This document shows, piece by piece, positions 44,814 to 57,189 of a stretch of DNA of 64,000 nucleotides (positions are counted from its first letter, which is position 1; the number at the start of each line of letters is the position of its first letter). The stretch spans positions 224,805-288,804 of the forward strand of contig VCAZ01000194.1 of assembly GCA_005784505.1 (NCBI GenBank). Reading direction: 5' to 3'. Below the pieces are notes generated by a model. That model did not search any database and was not told the origin of the DNA. It saw only the letters and a list, made by a program, of their open reading frames with translations. The position numbers and the translations under genes were made by a program. Origin of the DNA: Bagarius yarrelli. Taxonomy: Eukaryota; Chordata; Actinopteri; Siluriformes; Sisoridae.

Positions 44814-47105
44814 TTGCTAATACATACAAGGAGGGAGGGAAAGAGAGAGCGAGAAAGAGGGGGAGACATGAGGAGACAGGAAGAAAAGAAAGGATATTTT
44901 CCTTCCCCTCTCCATAAGCCAGCGTCCATATAATACCACACTACATGCAAACAAGCAGAAAAACGCTACTGCAATGCTTGGCAAGGCTAGTCTCCTCCAA
45001 GTCCTTCCCTCTAAATCTTTGTCTGTCTCTCCTCTTTCCCTGCTCACTGCAGCAACATCCTTCACATGCCAAGGATCGCAGCTTGAACTGTTATGTGGAT
45101 CTTACAAAACATGGCCAACAAGAGAAACCCTGCTTGGAATTTAATTTCTCGCGATTGGATATTACCATCGTTATCAAAATTACGAGTCCTCGGGTGTTAT
45201 TAGTGTTGAGATTTGATAGAGTCTGGTGTCGTTTTTTGACGGGCAAAGCGGAACGGAGAAAAGACAACAAGGCTGTGGATGGGGACCGGGCTAATGTCGT
45301 CTGTGCTTAATCATCGTACAGCAGAATGGTTTTATGCATATTTCATTTGCATATCATTAAAGCACTAAGGCACACTGGCAGCGGAGAGCAGGGAATGGAG
45401 GAGCACAAATTGAAAAAAAAAAGAGAAGAGCGACTCATTATGCGATGACAATCTTCAAAGCCGAGCGCCTGCTTTTCCGGCAAGCAGCCAATTCGTTTTT
45501 AATTCAACATTAATTGGGGAGGGGGGAGCAGTGGGTGCACTCAAGCTTTCAAACGCGGATTAATTGAAGGTCTTGCAATCTGAGGAGCGTGAAGACTTGC
45601 GTATGACAAATGTATCTAAATTATGTGGATACGAAAAACTTTTTTTTTTTTAATTCAACCAGTGGATGTAATATAATGTGCATAAAGTGGAATGTGATGT
45701 TCCATCGAATTAAACAATTATATTTTGGATATTACGAATGCTGTGCAAAGAAAAAGTTGAAGGTGTGCGGGTGTGGTGGCAGGCTGGCACCAGGAATGGC
45801 AAGATCCGAGGGCAGCAAGTTGAGATCTGACAAAATCATAGCGTGGGAATTGCTAGGGGCATTTTGTCACAAAATTTTTGTTTTTTTTCCCCAAAAGTTA
45901 AAAAAAAATAAATACATGCCTTTATTTGGTTGCAACTCCAAAACAAACTGCCTGCTTGGTATATGAAGCCTTTACAATCGGAAATGCTGAGTAAATTAGT
46001 ACGCCTGCCTGGACTGTTTACACTTATTAAATCATTAGAAGTGATTCATTATTTGTTTTTATTTTACCCTCACCGTCAATCTGTCTGGCACATCGTTCTT
46101 ATTTAAGGGAGAAACGATTAAAATCCAGAAAAATACAAAATTGCCCAAATTATACACACATCCCTAGTGACACCATTTTCACTCAAAGAGTGAAATAAAA
46201 CAAATAACCTAGTTTTTTTAAACTATAAATCTGTATTAGATATTTTAAAATAAAATAAGAAATTGAATATGAAAAAAACCCCAAAATTAAATTCACTGCT
46301 TTTTGTTTTACCAGGGGGGAAAAAACAAACTGAATGTATTCATATTTCATAATTTGTTATTAAAAAGTTTGACAAAAAATAATTTACACACATTGTGTAC
46401 CAAATCCCCCTAGATTTGACGTATGCAAGCGGTGGGTGGTCATGGTGCGCAATTAGCGTTTATGAATAGTGTGTATAAAGTGCTGCAAGGCAAAGGGGGG
46501 TGGGCAGACTGGCTTTTTGGCTGGTTGGCTGGCACTAGCAGTGGGTTTTTTCGGCTGGCGCTTTGGAGCTACGATTCATGCAGATGTCGCTGTAGTTCTT
46601 CGGAAAGCGCCTGGTTGAGCCGAAGAAGGAGGGGGGGGTAACGAGGCGCTCGTTTGGCACCATGTACACCTTGGGCATATGGTTAAATGTGCGTTGTGCG
46701 ATTGCAGGGGGTCAAAATACTGTGGAAAATGTGAGATTTTAAGGAGGGAGGGGGTGTAATTAACATGAGTGTAGAGGAGTAGGGAAGTAGTCACTCAATT
46801 TGTAAAGGGGAAAAATTATATTGCTATTCAGGAACAAGCAAGGTAAGGCAGAACTGATGGGGCATTTGCATGGAGCAGACATTATGCAAAGTGTTGGCAT
46901 TAATATGCATAAGAAGCTGTTTTGTTATTCACCCGGGTGCTAAAGCAATATTGTTTGGAAGCACAAGACGCACTCTTGTTACAGTTGGGAAAGCTATCTT
47001 TCTCTTTGTGCAAACACAACTCCGTCCCTCTCCTCGAGCCACTTTCAGAATGTTTAATTAGCACATCATCCCTGGAGCTGCACTTGGCTGCATGCTAAGT
47101 TACTT
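44811..47105. other. Candidate enhancer-rich block, part 3
   Basis: Octamers at 45345 (within TTTCATTTGCATATCATTAA) and 46864, and TTATGCAAAG near 46882. TTTTTAATTCAACATTAATT near 45496 and GGATTAATTGAAGG near 45557 are homeodomain-type. 46030-46400 is plain AT-rich DNA. The open frames here show no domain. Confidence 0.4.
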
Positions 47106-47430
47106 GCTCTAGGCCTCTTATGGTTAAAAAAATAAATAAATTAAGTGATCCTCCACTTTGTCTTTTGAAGTGGTATCACCCAAGAGTGATGCTTATCCTG
47201 TCATCCATAAAAGCGATTCCTATGGTAGAGCAGGTCCAAAACATGGCATTTAGAACAAGAAACATCAATTGCATCATCAGCTGCCTGGGTCTTTGCATTT
47301 GTAGAGAATCGATATTCCCGTTTACGCCACACAGTGAAAGGAAGAAATAAAACTGGCAAAGACAATCCGATGGTCGTGTTGCCAATAGACTGCAGAAACT
47401 GAAGGGAGTATTTCCCTGTCTCCCGGCTTT
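47106..47430. other. Candidate conserved noncoding block
   Basis: 47165-47350 is complex, repeat-poor sequence with long frames open on both strands at once, a common property of strongly constrained noncoding DNA. No splice sites bound it. Confidence 0.35.
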
Positions 47431-48565
47431 GAGTCACTCCATCAGTGTTAACTCTAGTAACGCTTGACCTTATCGAGTTCCCAAAAGACGACTGGATCTT
47501 CCAGATCTACTGTACTGACAGCTTCATCAGTCCGAATTCAGTCGGCTTCGTCCCGCTGGATTGACGGTCGATGCCTCGGGACTGGTGTGTGTACAAATAT
47601 ATAACATATCGGCAACCCTGTGCCAATCTAGATCTGCAAATATCCTACAGAAACACCCTGTGCTTGGAACTCAGACAACAGCTTCTGGTTCTGCTGTCGA
47701 CTTACTGACCAAGAAACAAGAATTGCTTGTGTAGTTTCTCGCATCTGTTCTGTCAGAGTTTGTTTTAGCAGTGCAAAGATAAATAATATGACACTGGTTA
47801 CACAAGCAGGTTTTTCTCTTCCAAGTGCTATGAAACAGATGTCAGACAGACAGCTTGGACTGTTTTGTGAACTTAGCTCTCTCATTCGCTGTCTGTTGCA
47901 TTTTTCTTTTTTGTAAACACTTCAAAAATGCACAGCAGTTAGGACAGCATGGTTTTATAACATATTAATTAACACTTAATTATTAATGTTTTACTAAAAA
48001 AAGATAAAATGACTTTCTATTGGATTTTCAACAAGATTTCAAAAAAATACTTTCATTGGATAAAAGGTCGATTTAACAACCACAGCGTCAAGACATTTGT
48101 GTATAAAGGTATGAAGAGGTGATAATAAAGAAAGTTATATTTAATAAAAGTCAAATCTAATCACAATCATACCGTTTTAAATACAATATTAGATCATCGC
48201 TGTCCAGCATTTTAGATCAGCTTTGGCTTTTTACTTTAAAGGCCGGGTTACTAACATTAATAACCTTGACGTTAGCGTCAATACCGGTACAACCCTAGTG
48301 ACAGTTTGAGTTTATGCACAAGCCATTTCCCAGTCGGCTGTACTAAAAAAGTCAGATGAAAAGCTGAGTAAATCTGTGTTATTTCAGGATGCACCGAATC
48401 CTTTCTTAGTTTAGTGCAGCCGTGTGGTACTGCAGCTCTGGGTTACCTCTTCAGCGACATACAATTTAACTATTTTACCTTCAGGAGTTTTCTAATGACC
48501 TACAACCCAATCTACAGAACTGTGTCTCTGGCGTAGGATGTAACAATAAGTTCTGCTCTCACAGT
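47431..48565. other. Noncoding DNA, nothing secure
   Basis: On the minus strand, GACAGAACAG then a 39-base open piece and a GTAAGT donor (about 47711-47749) resembles a micro-exon but is too short to support. 48240-48300 looks like a decayed repeat. Confidence 0.35.
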
Positions 48566-48680
48566 CGCAATTGAACACTTTGTAACTGCTGGACTCACCT
48601 TAATTTCACTCTGCTCCAGGGGGGCCATACAATGACTGGCCATGCACTCTGACCCCAACCTCCAATCTGAGATATGCGAA
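48566..48680 (-). mobile_element. Decayed SINE-related repeat (exon look-alike)
   Basis: On the minus strand, GTTGGGGTCAGAGTGCATGG, CCAGTCATTGTATGG and CCCCTGGAGCAGAG match the repeat body seen at 12105-12200. By chance it also has an ATCTCAG acceptor and a GTGAGT donor 68 bp apart. Confidence 0.6.
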
Positions 48681-49607
48681 TAAATGTATAGAGCTGTAAT
48701 GTGTGGCAAGCTTTAAAGTGTGGCAATAGTAATAGCTTCTTCTGAACCTATTAAAAGTTTTTAACAGACCTTTTATCAGTGTAGGAGTTTCTTGGGATCA
48801 TGTTCAACATGGCAAATAATCTATAAAGCCTGTAGGATTAGGATCACTCTGCATCTAAAAGCCAACCATAAAAAAGAGATGCTGACTGACTCCAGCTCGT
48901 AATATTTAAACAAAAAAAAAAGCAATTCAATTAATCTCCCCGTTTCCCTGCAATCAAATATTGTGCTGGTGCACTTTTCTTAAGTGACCTTAAAGCAGTG
49001 GCCTTTTCAGCGTTCTCCCCGACAGCACTCCTAACTATTGGGAATGTTCTAATAGGGAGACTGAGCATGAAGGTTCCTGCAGCAGCAGAAAGCCGTAGCC
49101 AGCACCCTAGCCTAGGCGGTAATAAGTAATTCTTTCAGATTAGTATTAATAAGATGTCGCTGCCGAAATCGAGATGACCTGCTCAAGCTCTCTGGCTTCA
49201 CAGAAACTTGCGTGAAGGTCAACTGTCAATCACGGCACAAAATATGATAATACGTTTCTGAGACCAAAATGAGGATGCTATTAACAGTGGCAGAACGGTT
49301 TAAATTAGAAGCTGTCATAACTGGAGGGTAGAACGTTGTCGTAAGTCAAATTGATGGGGATCATGTCAGATCATGTCATGCTTTCTCATGTCACTGCTGC
49401 AATTGGATACTGTTTAGTTTTAAACTGGTGCACGCAAAGTGGTCTTTGTGGTTGAAATGAGAGATGTTTCGACCCTAGGTTTGAAAAGCAGATTCAGTGT
49501 GCACACGTTAACGATTTTCACTTCAATTAGGTCAGATATAGAATGTTGGGGACCATCCTAATGAACTGGACAGACTGGTGGTGCTTAGCGAGCATAGTTT
49601 AATTTAC
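48681..49607. other. Noncoding DNA
   Basis: No gene or named repeat was identified. Confidence 0.4.
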
Positions 49608-49987
49608 ATTCACATTTCCAGCATTTGGCATACACCCTTATTCAGAGCGACATACATATATTTTATTTGGTATTTGGGGGAAGTGGTGGCTCAGTGGTTA
49701 AGGTGTTGGACTGATACCAGAAAGACCGGGGTTTGATTCCCAGCTCCACCAAGCCACCACTGTGGACCCCTGAGCAAGGCCCTTAACCCCCGATTGCTTA
49801 GTTGTATAAATGAGATAAATGTAAGTCGCTCTGGATAAGGGCGTCTTCCAAAATGCCCTAAATGTAAATGAATTTGTATTTCCAACTGTGCAGTTGAGGG
49901 TTAGGGGCCTCGCTCAGGGGCCCAGCAGTGGCAGTTTGGTGGTGCTCGTAATTGAACCCATAATCTACCAATCAGCAGTCTTAATGA
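49608..49987. mobile_element. Composite of three SINE pieces in alternating orientation
   Basis: 49608-49665 is a reversed tail (CATTTGGCATACACCCTTAT then TCAGAGCGACATACATA). 49680-49870 is a full plus-strand copy: A box TGGCTCAGTGG at 49687-49697, near-B box GTTTGATTC at 49731-49739, and tail CTCTGGATAAGGGCGTC. 49880-49987 is another reversed body (GAGGGTTAGGGGCCTCGCTC, GTAATTGAACCC). The middle copy lies neatly between two parts of an older reversed copy, as if inserted into it. Confidence 0.85.
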
Positions 49988-50029
49988 TCCAATACTTCTT
50001 TTAGAGCTGTTCTTCTAACCTTTTTAGTG

Positions 50030-50262
50030 TGTTCGGGTACTTGGTCAGAGAGGATATATTCAAATGGTTTGGACATGTGCAGAGAAGGAAGAGTGGAAAT
50101 ATCGGATGTTGGAAACAGAGCTGCAGACAGAAGGCAAAGAGGAAGGCCAAAGAGGAGGTATGTGGAGGTGATCAATGAGAACAGTAAGTTAGTAGGTGTT
50201 TGCTGTGGCGACCCCTAAAAGAAACTGAAAAAGGAAAGTGAAAGTGAGGAGACAAATGCAGA
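50030..50262 (+). mobile_element. 3' end of a non-LTR retrotransposon (LINE), broken
   Basis: 50063-50086 reads WFGHVQRR and about 50142-50180 reads RGRPKRRYVEVINE, both typical of the C-terminal tail of fish LINE reverse transcriptases, with a frameshift between. The end GCGACCCCTAAAAGAAACTG resembles the usual 3' untranslated end of such elements. The rest of the LINE is absent. Confidence 0.75.
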
Positions 50263-51689
50263 AGAGGGTTAAAGCTTTTTTCAAACTTCTTTTCAACCCG
50301 TGTGGTGTTGTGTGTGAAAATCATACCATGGCAAATAGAGAGGCCGAGATGCTCCAGCAGCATTACAGGCCAAAAAAAAGATGAACATTTGGAACCTGAT
50401 GAGTGATCTGTTCATGACTTTGTTTCCCTGATCACTCCCGCAAGGGCTAAACTGCAGGGGAGCCATTACAAGCACATCTTTCTGATCTCATTACCGCTTT
50501 AGGATGCAGAAACACTGTGGGGGTACAAAGGCACTTCTCTGTGGTAAAGTGCTTATGTTGTGGAAGTGAATAAATCCCTGGTTAGATGAAGTCAAAGTCA
50601 AACTGTTGGGAATTCTATATTCTGGAAAATCATAAGAGGTGCGCAAAACGTATTTGTTTATTTATTCTGGCAATCTATTATCTGCTAGTAAAACTTATTT
50701 TTGTTTGTATTTATCCACAAAGTAAAGAAAATTATCTGGGCAAAAACCCAGTTCGCTTGAGCGTAAATAAAGAAATTGGTTTTCCTTTGTAGCTGAAATT
50801 CCCCCCATTGTGAATTCAAGCTTGCCACAAGTATGGAAATGTCTTCTGATAGTAAACAAAAAAAACAAGAGTTTTTTCTATCCATTTTGCCCTGAATCAA
50901 AGAACATCGCCCAACTTCTCTCTTCATCGAACCACTTTTACAAAATTTTCAGATGGCCATCATAGTATTTTGGTTGCTCCACACGTGTTCATGTGGGGTT
51001 CCTTTATTGCGAGTTTCTCATGGCATTGTTTGCATAATATTATACTTAAGGAAAGCTACAGTACTCCCTTAACCTGTACAAGAATGTTTTGATTTTACTG
51101 TCACGATCTCAGTGCTAGCGCTTACGCAACAAAGGTAAGCATGAGCGCTTGTTTTTAATTATAAAATAACCATGACAATTGTTATGTTAGCTTTGTCAAT
51201 ACAAAACTAACATGACAAGCGGAACCAATTGATTGCATTATTTGGTACATACCGCTGAGCAGAAATAACTTCCATGCTGAAATGTGGGCCACACCAGGGT
51301 TGTTTTTTTTTGTTTGTTTTTTTATAAACCACGGGTTACACCTTTGGACCACATTCTCGGTATTTGACTGGACGCAGAATTGACATTTAAAAAAATACAT
51401 CAAACAATTTTCTAGTTATTAACGTTTGTTTTGTTTAATTAATCATGGTCACTTTCGCAGTTCTCTTCCTTTCTGCTTGCAGCTGCGACTCCGCTTAAAA
51501 AAAGGAGGTTGAAAAGGCTTTAGGGACATGAATGCGCTGAAAAAATTTCATTTGTGTAATGCGGTGTTACTCTGTATAGCTCACTCTTCTTTCAATCTGA
51601 GCATGCGTTGAAACTTTAACTTGTACAATATTTTCTCTTTATCTTATATCAGCATGGTAAATACTATGTACATTTACCTACATTTGCTT
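50263..51689. other. Noncoding DNA
   Basis: Unique and AT-rich. 50315-50385 has a short plus-strand frame without context. No exon was supported. Confidence 0.4.
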
Positions 51690-51862
51690 TTTTTGGCATT
51701 TGGCGGCTGCCCTAATTCAAAGCGACAAAAGTTTCTAAACTAAGCAGTTGAAGGTTAAGGGTCTTGCTCACGGGCCCAGCAGTGGCAGCTTGGTTGTGCT
51801 GGAAACTGAACAGACAATCTTCCAATCACCAATTCAACACCTTTACCACTAATCTACCATTT
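51690..51862 (-). mobile_element. SINE copy, reversed, near full length
   Basis: GGCATTTGGCGGCTGCCCTA then ATTCAAAGCGACA (tail), GTTGAAGGTTAAGGGTCTTG, GGGCCCAGCAGTGGCAGCTT, GGAAACTGAACAGACAATC and AACACCTTTACCACTAATCT are in reversed family order. Confidence 0.8.
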
Positions 51863-53472
51863 ACCATAGATTTACTACCTTCTAAAATCACTTTTGTATC
51901 TCAAAGCATAACACACGCCTAATCCAGATCTGCTGATTGATCTCCTTTGCAATAGTGGACTAGTGTGTGCTCACACACACACACACACAGGAGTGTGTGA
52001 TGATATGGCGATGCATCAGTTATCTACAGCGTTAATGTAATAAAGCTTTAGAGCTTTAGAGTCATGCTCTCAGGCCCCGGCCAGCTGTCCCAGTGCTGCC
52101 TGTCACCACTCTCAATTATGTGTTCTTCCAAAATTTACGGTCCTGTCAGGAAATCCTTGGCCCCACCAAATAAGAACAGGATGTAGGCATGACGAGAGAA
52201 TGTCCGATCTGAGCGTTCTGGGGAAGATGTGATATCTTTTGTGTATCATGATACTGTGTACCTGTATGAATGACAAAATTCACCAGCTGGATTTTTTTTT
52301 TTTATTTGGGATCTGTATACCAGTCAAGCGTGATGACAAAGCTTTGAACATGTGAGTTTAAAGGCGTAACGGTCCGACATCTGTAGCTGCTTAAGTACAA
52401 TACGCGGGAGACCCACTTCAGCCCCGGCTCGAATCGCAAATTACACCTCGGTGTAAATAAAACTAACATGTACTCTGCACCGTTGTTCTCATTCCAAGCA
52501 AAATCTTTATAGAGCTGACATGGTTCGAAATCCTAGAAAAGTGGAGAGAAGAGAGAGTGAAGGGGAGCGAGAGAACGAGAAGAGTTAAATCCATGCTAAA
52601 TCCATGTAGCTGTGGCCTTGGGTATAAAAGCTTCTTTAAAAATATGTAACTCCGCAGTGTAGAAAAAGGATAAGATCATCTACTTGTGTGGATTTCTGGT
52701 CAGTATCGTGGCTTTTTTTTTTTTTTTTTAAGAAAATGATTTCTATAATCATGATTAAGACAGATAGACCTGTAAAAGTCGTCTCTATGGTGTAGATGGT
52801 ATAGAGACTATAGAGCAGGTATCTTACATCGGGTTAAAGAATTCTGAAGCAGATGTAAATCAGCAGACGGCTTTGCCTCTCATGAACGCTCCTTAGGGGA
52901 GAAATAAAAAGCAAGAAAGAAGAAAAAAAAATATGATTACTTCTACGGTTTAGAGCTTATGGACATATGGACATCTGTGAGCAGCGGAGGGAGTTGAGTA
53001 AACTTTTCCTTTTGCACTTTGGCTCCGGGAATTAACATTGTTTTCAGCAGGGATGAGCAGTGTGAGCACAACAAGAACAAAAAGAGGAAATGTGCCTTTT
53101 ACAGCTCATGAATCTTTGTTTTTAATGGGGTGAATTTTTTTGTGTTCTGGCTCAGAGGAAACGCTTGGTTAGATAGGAATGCTTATACCCCCCCCCCATC
53201 TCTTTTTAGGTTTTAATACAGAGCAAAACCATAGCAAGAGCAAAAAGCCAGATTTCCTCCTGGCTCGGGCTGTTCGGTCATGCTGGCTTCGTTAGACCGC
53301 AGAGCCGCAGTGGGACGGTAGAGAAGGAGAACATGCTAGAACACTAGCGTTGCAGAAGGTGGGCTGGGAAAAGAAAGAGACGTGTATAGAGAGTGATGAA
53401 ATGATGAATTGAAAGTGGGCTATAGATGTAGATAAGATACACATCAATTCTTTCTGTGTACAGAGAGAAAGG
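51863..53472. other. Noncoding DNA
   Basis: CA run at about 51973-51990, T run at 52714-52729, C run near 53191. A GCTCGAATC B-box-like site near 52428 lacks other tRNA parts. No gene was found. Confidence 0.4.
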
Positions 53473-53605
53473 TTTCACAATAAGATGTTGGCCTGCTGAT
53501 TGGACGATATTGGGATCTGCAGGACCTCTGAACAAGGCCCATAACCCACAACTGCTCAGTCACTCTGGATAACTACATCTGCCAAATGCCTGAAATGTAA
53601 CCGTA
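53473..53605 (+). mobile_element. SINE copy, decayed
   Basis: AAGATGTTGGCCTGCTGATT, CTCTGAACAAGGCCCATAAC, CAACTGCTCAGTCACTCTGG and ATCTGCCAAATGCCTGAAAT follow the family order; the A and B boxes are destroyed. Confidence 0.7.
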
Positions 53606-54897
53606 AAAGTTGATATTTGCCCTGCATTTAACATCATATGTTGCATGTAATAATAACAGGAAAGGATGTAGAAAGGCCCCAAACTACTTAGGCTCAAATA
53701 CAAAAATTTAATTCATCTTAACACATTGTACAGAAAACCCTGGCTATTTGACTTTCTATTGGCTCACAAGACTGTAAAGTACAGCTTAAAGTTAAGCCCT
53801 ATCCAGACAGGATCAGTTTATGGGGTTGACATAAAGATACATCTGTTAGATAAAACTCTTACAATCCAGCAGCGATGAAATAACCAGTAGACACATGAGT
53901 ACCTAGCAGGTTGCGTTGTCTTTAACCCAGATTTTTGTACCACATGGTCTTACAATCATGCCCAAACTCACGTCCACCCCACTCAAGCGGTCATAAAATG
54001 TACTGAAGTGGAATAGAGACTTAAAACAATGCAAGAGTTTGGCAAAAAACAAAACCTTTTAATTCAGCCTGTAATTAGAAAACACAGAAGAAAAACCACA
54101 GATTTCCTTAATTTGTATGGAAATAAAATCACAAGCATTTGAATATTAATCCTGTCTAGGCAAAACATTAAATTTGTTTGAAGTGGCTGAAAAATCATGA
54201 TAAACTATTCTTATATCTAGTATAACTAGTATAAACTATTCTTAACTGTAAATGCTGCAAATGCTGACAATGACCTTATAAAGCTTTGAAAATCGTTATG
54301 TCATGGTTAATTCTGCACCAAAAAATGCGTTTTAAATGTGAATCGTGAGTTCTCCGTGTAAGAAGTAAATTGCAGCTCCGTTATATTATCTTTTTTCTCC
54401 TTAAAGAAATTGTTGTTACAGAATACAGCCTAATTTTTCAGCAATAAAACCTCTTCTGATAGTTGGTAGCCTTCTCAATGGTTAGTTATTAAAAACCCCG
54501 ATACAGAACATATCCATCTTTCACAAAGTGGCAGATAGAAAGCCTTTCGTGAGAGCATTGCCATCATTCATATACAATTTAAAAAATAACAATTGCTAAT
54601 AACTGCAACAAAAACCTCTATGTAGTTTCACTTGCTTACAAAACAAACACTAAGTGACAGTAAAGTTCCCAGTTCCATTAAATAGTAAAAGTTTGGGTTT
54701 TTTCTGTGACATATACTTTACATTTGCACTCATAATGTACTATTTGGATGCTACAAATGACTAACATTAGTGTTGAAAATAGCTTCTTGAAACACTGGGG
54801 TGGGGGGTTCAATTTTGGCCCCTTCCTCTTGTAAATCATCTGTAATCCCCCAACGTCACAACGATCCATCTGAGAGACTTTTAATTTCCAAGTTCTC
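53606..54897. other. AT-rich noncoding DNA
   Basis: No recognisable feature. Frames are short and AT-driven. Confidence 0.45.
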
Positions 54898-55330
54898 TAT
54901 TAGGGCTTAAACGATTAGCTGACTTTATCGACAAAGTCGACATTGAAAGATTGTTGACAAATATCGTCATTTGATCTCGTAAGACGTTATGTAAGTGCCG
55001 GCAACAGTGCCGATTAACCAGTGTGCGCTGTAGCACAGGCTGTAATTCAGTTCGCATACACTTCTTAAATCAGTTCTCATACCTAAAACAGAAAAAGACT
55101 TATGCTGGAGTGTAAACAAAGCTGAATTTGTGGCGTGTGGGCTTGTTTCACTTAAAGTGCAAAAAATACTGTGTCATTTGAAAAGGTCTGATATAATCAC
55201 AGCTAGGTTTATTTCTATTCTTCGATTAGGGGTTAGGAGAACACGTCTAATCAGAGCCATGTGGATGTTTGGACTGGTTTGTATTTTATAGGGCTGCTTC
55301 AGTCTCTTCATGGTTCTCTAGATTACTTTA
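54898..55330. mobile_element. Dispersed repeat (MITE-like), decayed
   Basis: AGGGCTTAAACGATTAGCTG then CGACAAAGTCGACATTG resembles the 'agggctgcaacgattagtcga' repeat of fish genomes, and AAAAAGACTTATGCTGGAGT lies inside. Boundaries are loose. Confidence 0.45.
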
Positions 55331-55465
55331 AAGCATCTTAATAGAATTAAATATGAAAAACTTTGTCACTGTCACTTTCAGTTAGAATTATAACTTGAAG
55401 TGGGGTTATTGTCTTACTAAAATCATTTTCTTAACCCTAGAATAAATTTCATTAATGATGACCCG

Positions 55466-55915
55466 GTAGAATAGGGTAGGGTAGGGATAGGGTAGGGTAG
55501 GGTAGGGTAGGGTAGGGTAGGATAGGGTAGGGTAGGGTAGGGTAGGGTAGGATAGGATAGGATAGGGTAGGATAGGGTAGGATAGGTAGGGTAGGGTAGG
55601 GTAGGGTAGGGTAGGATAGGATAGGGTAGGATGGTAGGGTAGTAGGATATGGTAGGGTAGGTAGGATAGGTAGGACCGGGTAGTTAGGATAGGGTAAGGG
55701 TAGGTTAGGGTAGGATAGGATAGGATAGGGTAGGGTAGGGTAGGGTAGGGTAGGATAGGGTAGGGTAGGATAGGATAGGATAGGGTAGGGTAGGGTAGGG
55801 TAGGGTAGGATAGGGTAGGGGTAGGGTAGGGTAGGGTAGGGTAGGTAGGATACGGCAGGATACAGTAGGATACGGTAGGGTAAAGTAGGGTAGAATAGAA
55901 TAGAATGGAATAGAA
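55466..55915. repeat. (TAGGG)n / (TAGGA)n pentanucleotide array
   Basis: About 450 bp of TAGGG with interspersed TAGGA units, decaying at the right into TACGG and TAGAA. Telomere-like but pentameric, not TTAGGG. The 173-codon minus-strand frame (Tyr-Pro-Thr-Leu-Pro repeats) is an artefact. Confidence 0.95.
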
Positions 55916-56941
55916 TTATAATCATTGTAATATACACCAAAATTGGAAAATGCTTCCCAATCAGTAAATTCATGATGCTCCTACCAACATGCTTTACTGT
56001 AGGAATTTTTAGGTTTTGTCTGACCAGCTGGCCAAAGGGTTATGATTTGTGCAAATGCTCATATACAGGAATTTCTTTTAGCAGCAGAAGTTTTGCGAAA
56101 TATACTGGCGGCTTTTTCTGCTTTTAAAAGTCCCTACAGTATCGCAAACAATTTAAAATGTAACCAACCTGCATGCATTTGGTGCACCCATGCAATTTAA
56201 TGCAACTATTTTTGCAAGTGCAACTAATTATTGCATTACGCCTCAAAAAACCGAAACCGGTATGTCACCAAACTTACTTCCTTGATTTTTGTTTTGACTA
56301 GCAAGCAGACATGTGCACTGCTAATGTCTCCCATCAACCAATAAAAATTACTGCAGATGCCGGGAAATCGGGAAATAACCTGCAACAATTGCAGAAAGGT
56401 GTAAAATCCTATTGCATATCTGTCCTTTCTGACTATCGGAAGAAGGGCTAGAATCTTAGCATATAGAGTAGCAGCTTTTATTAGTTAAAAGAACATCTGA
56501 CTGACATGTTTAGGGAATGTGGTAATGTACAGTTGATGACCCTTTAAAAACAGACCAGTGTGCAACCATATATTGTTCATTTACGACAGTCTATAAAAAC
56601 CTAATTGAAAAACACATATAAAGTCGAACATTTGAAAATATCTTTAAACAAACACCAAATACTTCCTGGTAGTTTTTTTTTTTTTTTTTAGGCAAACCGG
56701 AATTCACTGTGTCAGTGGAGGAACTTGTTTTGGTGAAAATCCTGAAAGCCTTTAAGTTTTGTGTCATATACAGTCACGGGTTTGTGGGTGTGGCTTCTAT
56801 CTTGCATACAGTATCATCAGATTTGGAAGTAAGTTGGATAAAAATGATGATTATGATTATTTATTATTTTTAACAGTTAATATTTTCTTTACAAAACTCT
56901 TTAACCTTTGCTGTGATTACTACAAAATCAGTGGGTAATAT
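55916..56941. other. Noncoding DNA
   Basis: T run near 56672-56690. Nothing else is recognised. Confidence 0.45.
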
Positions 56942-57030
56942 CTAACTGGGCAGTTAAGGTTCTGGGGGGCCCCAGCGACGGCAGCTTTGTGATACTGGGA
57001 TTGGAACCCACACTCTTCTGAGCTACCGCT
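56942..57030 (-). mobile_element. SINE fragment
   Basis: GGCAGTTAAGGTTCTGGGGG, CCCCAGCGACGGCAGCTTTG and GGGATTGGAACCCACACTC represent the reversed body and a degraded B box; TGAGCTACCGCTTCTC is the reversed head. Confidence 0.65.
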
Positions 57031-57189
57031 TCTCTGAACAAACGTTTTTTTAAAGGTCCAGAAATATGATTGAATCGGGTTGTAGTTGCTACTGATGTAG
57101 AATTACATTTCAGACCTTGCACCTGGTTTTGTCATTTCAAAGTAACAAGATGAAAACTTTTCCTCTAAGCTATAATTAAGTGGTGCCAC

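Noticed and set aside
47711..47749. A 39-base micro-exon with a perfect GTAAGT donor (minus)
   Set aside because: Too short to support, two competing acceptors, and no neighbouring exon in matching phase.
48599..48666. Exon-like 68 bp on the minus strand with ATCTCAG acceptor and GTGAGT donor
   Set aside because: Its sequence matches the repeat body at 12105-12200 (GGGGTCAGAGTGCA, CCCCTGGAGCAG), so it is a decayed transposable repeat with chance splice motifs.
50027..50218. A 63-codon plus-strand gene
   Set aside because: It is the frameshifted C-terminal tail of a LINE reverse transcriptase.
55452..55973. 173-codon minus-strand frame of Tyr-Pro-Thr-Leu-Pro repeats
   Set aside because: Direct translation of the TAGGG pentanucleotide array.
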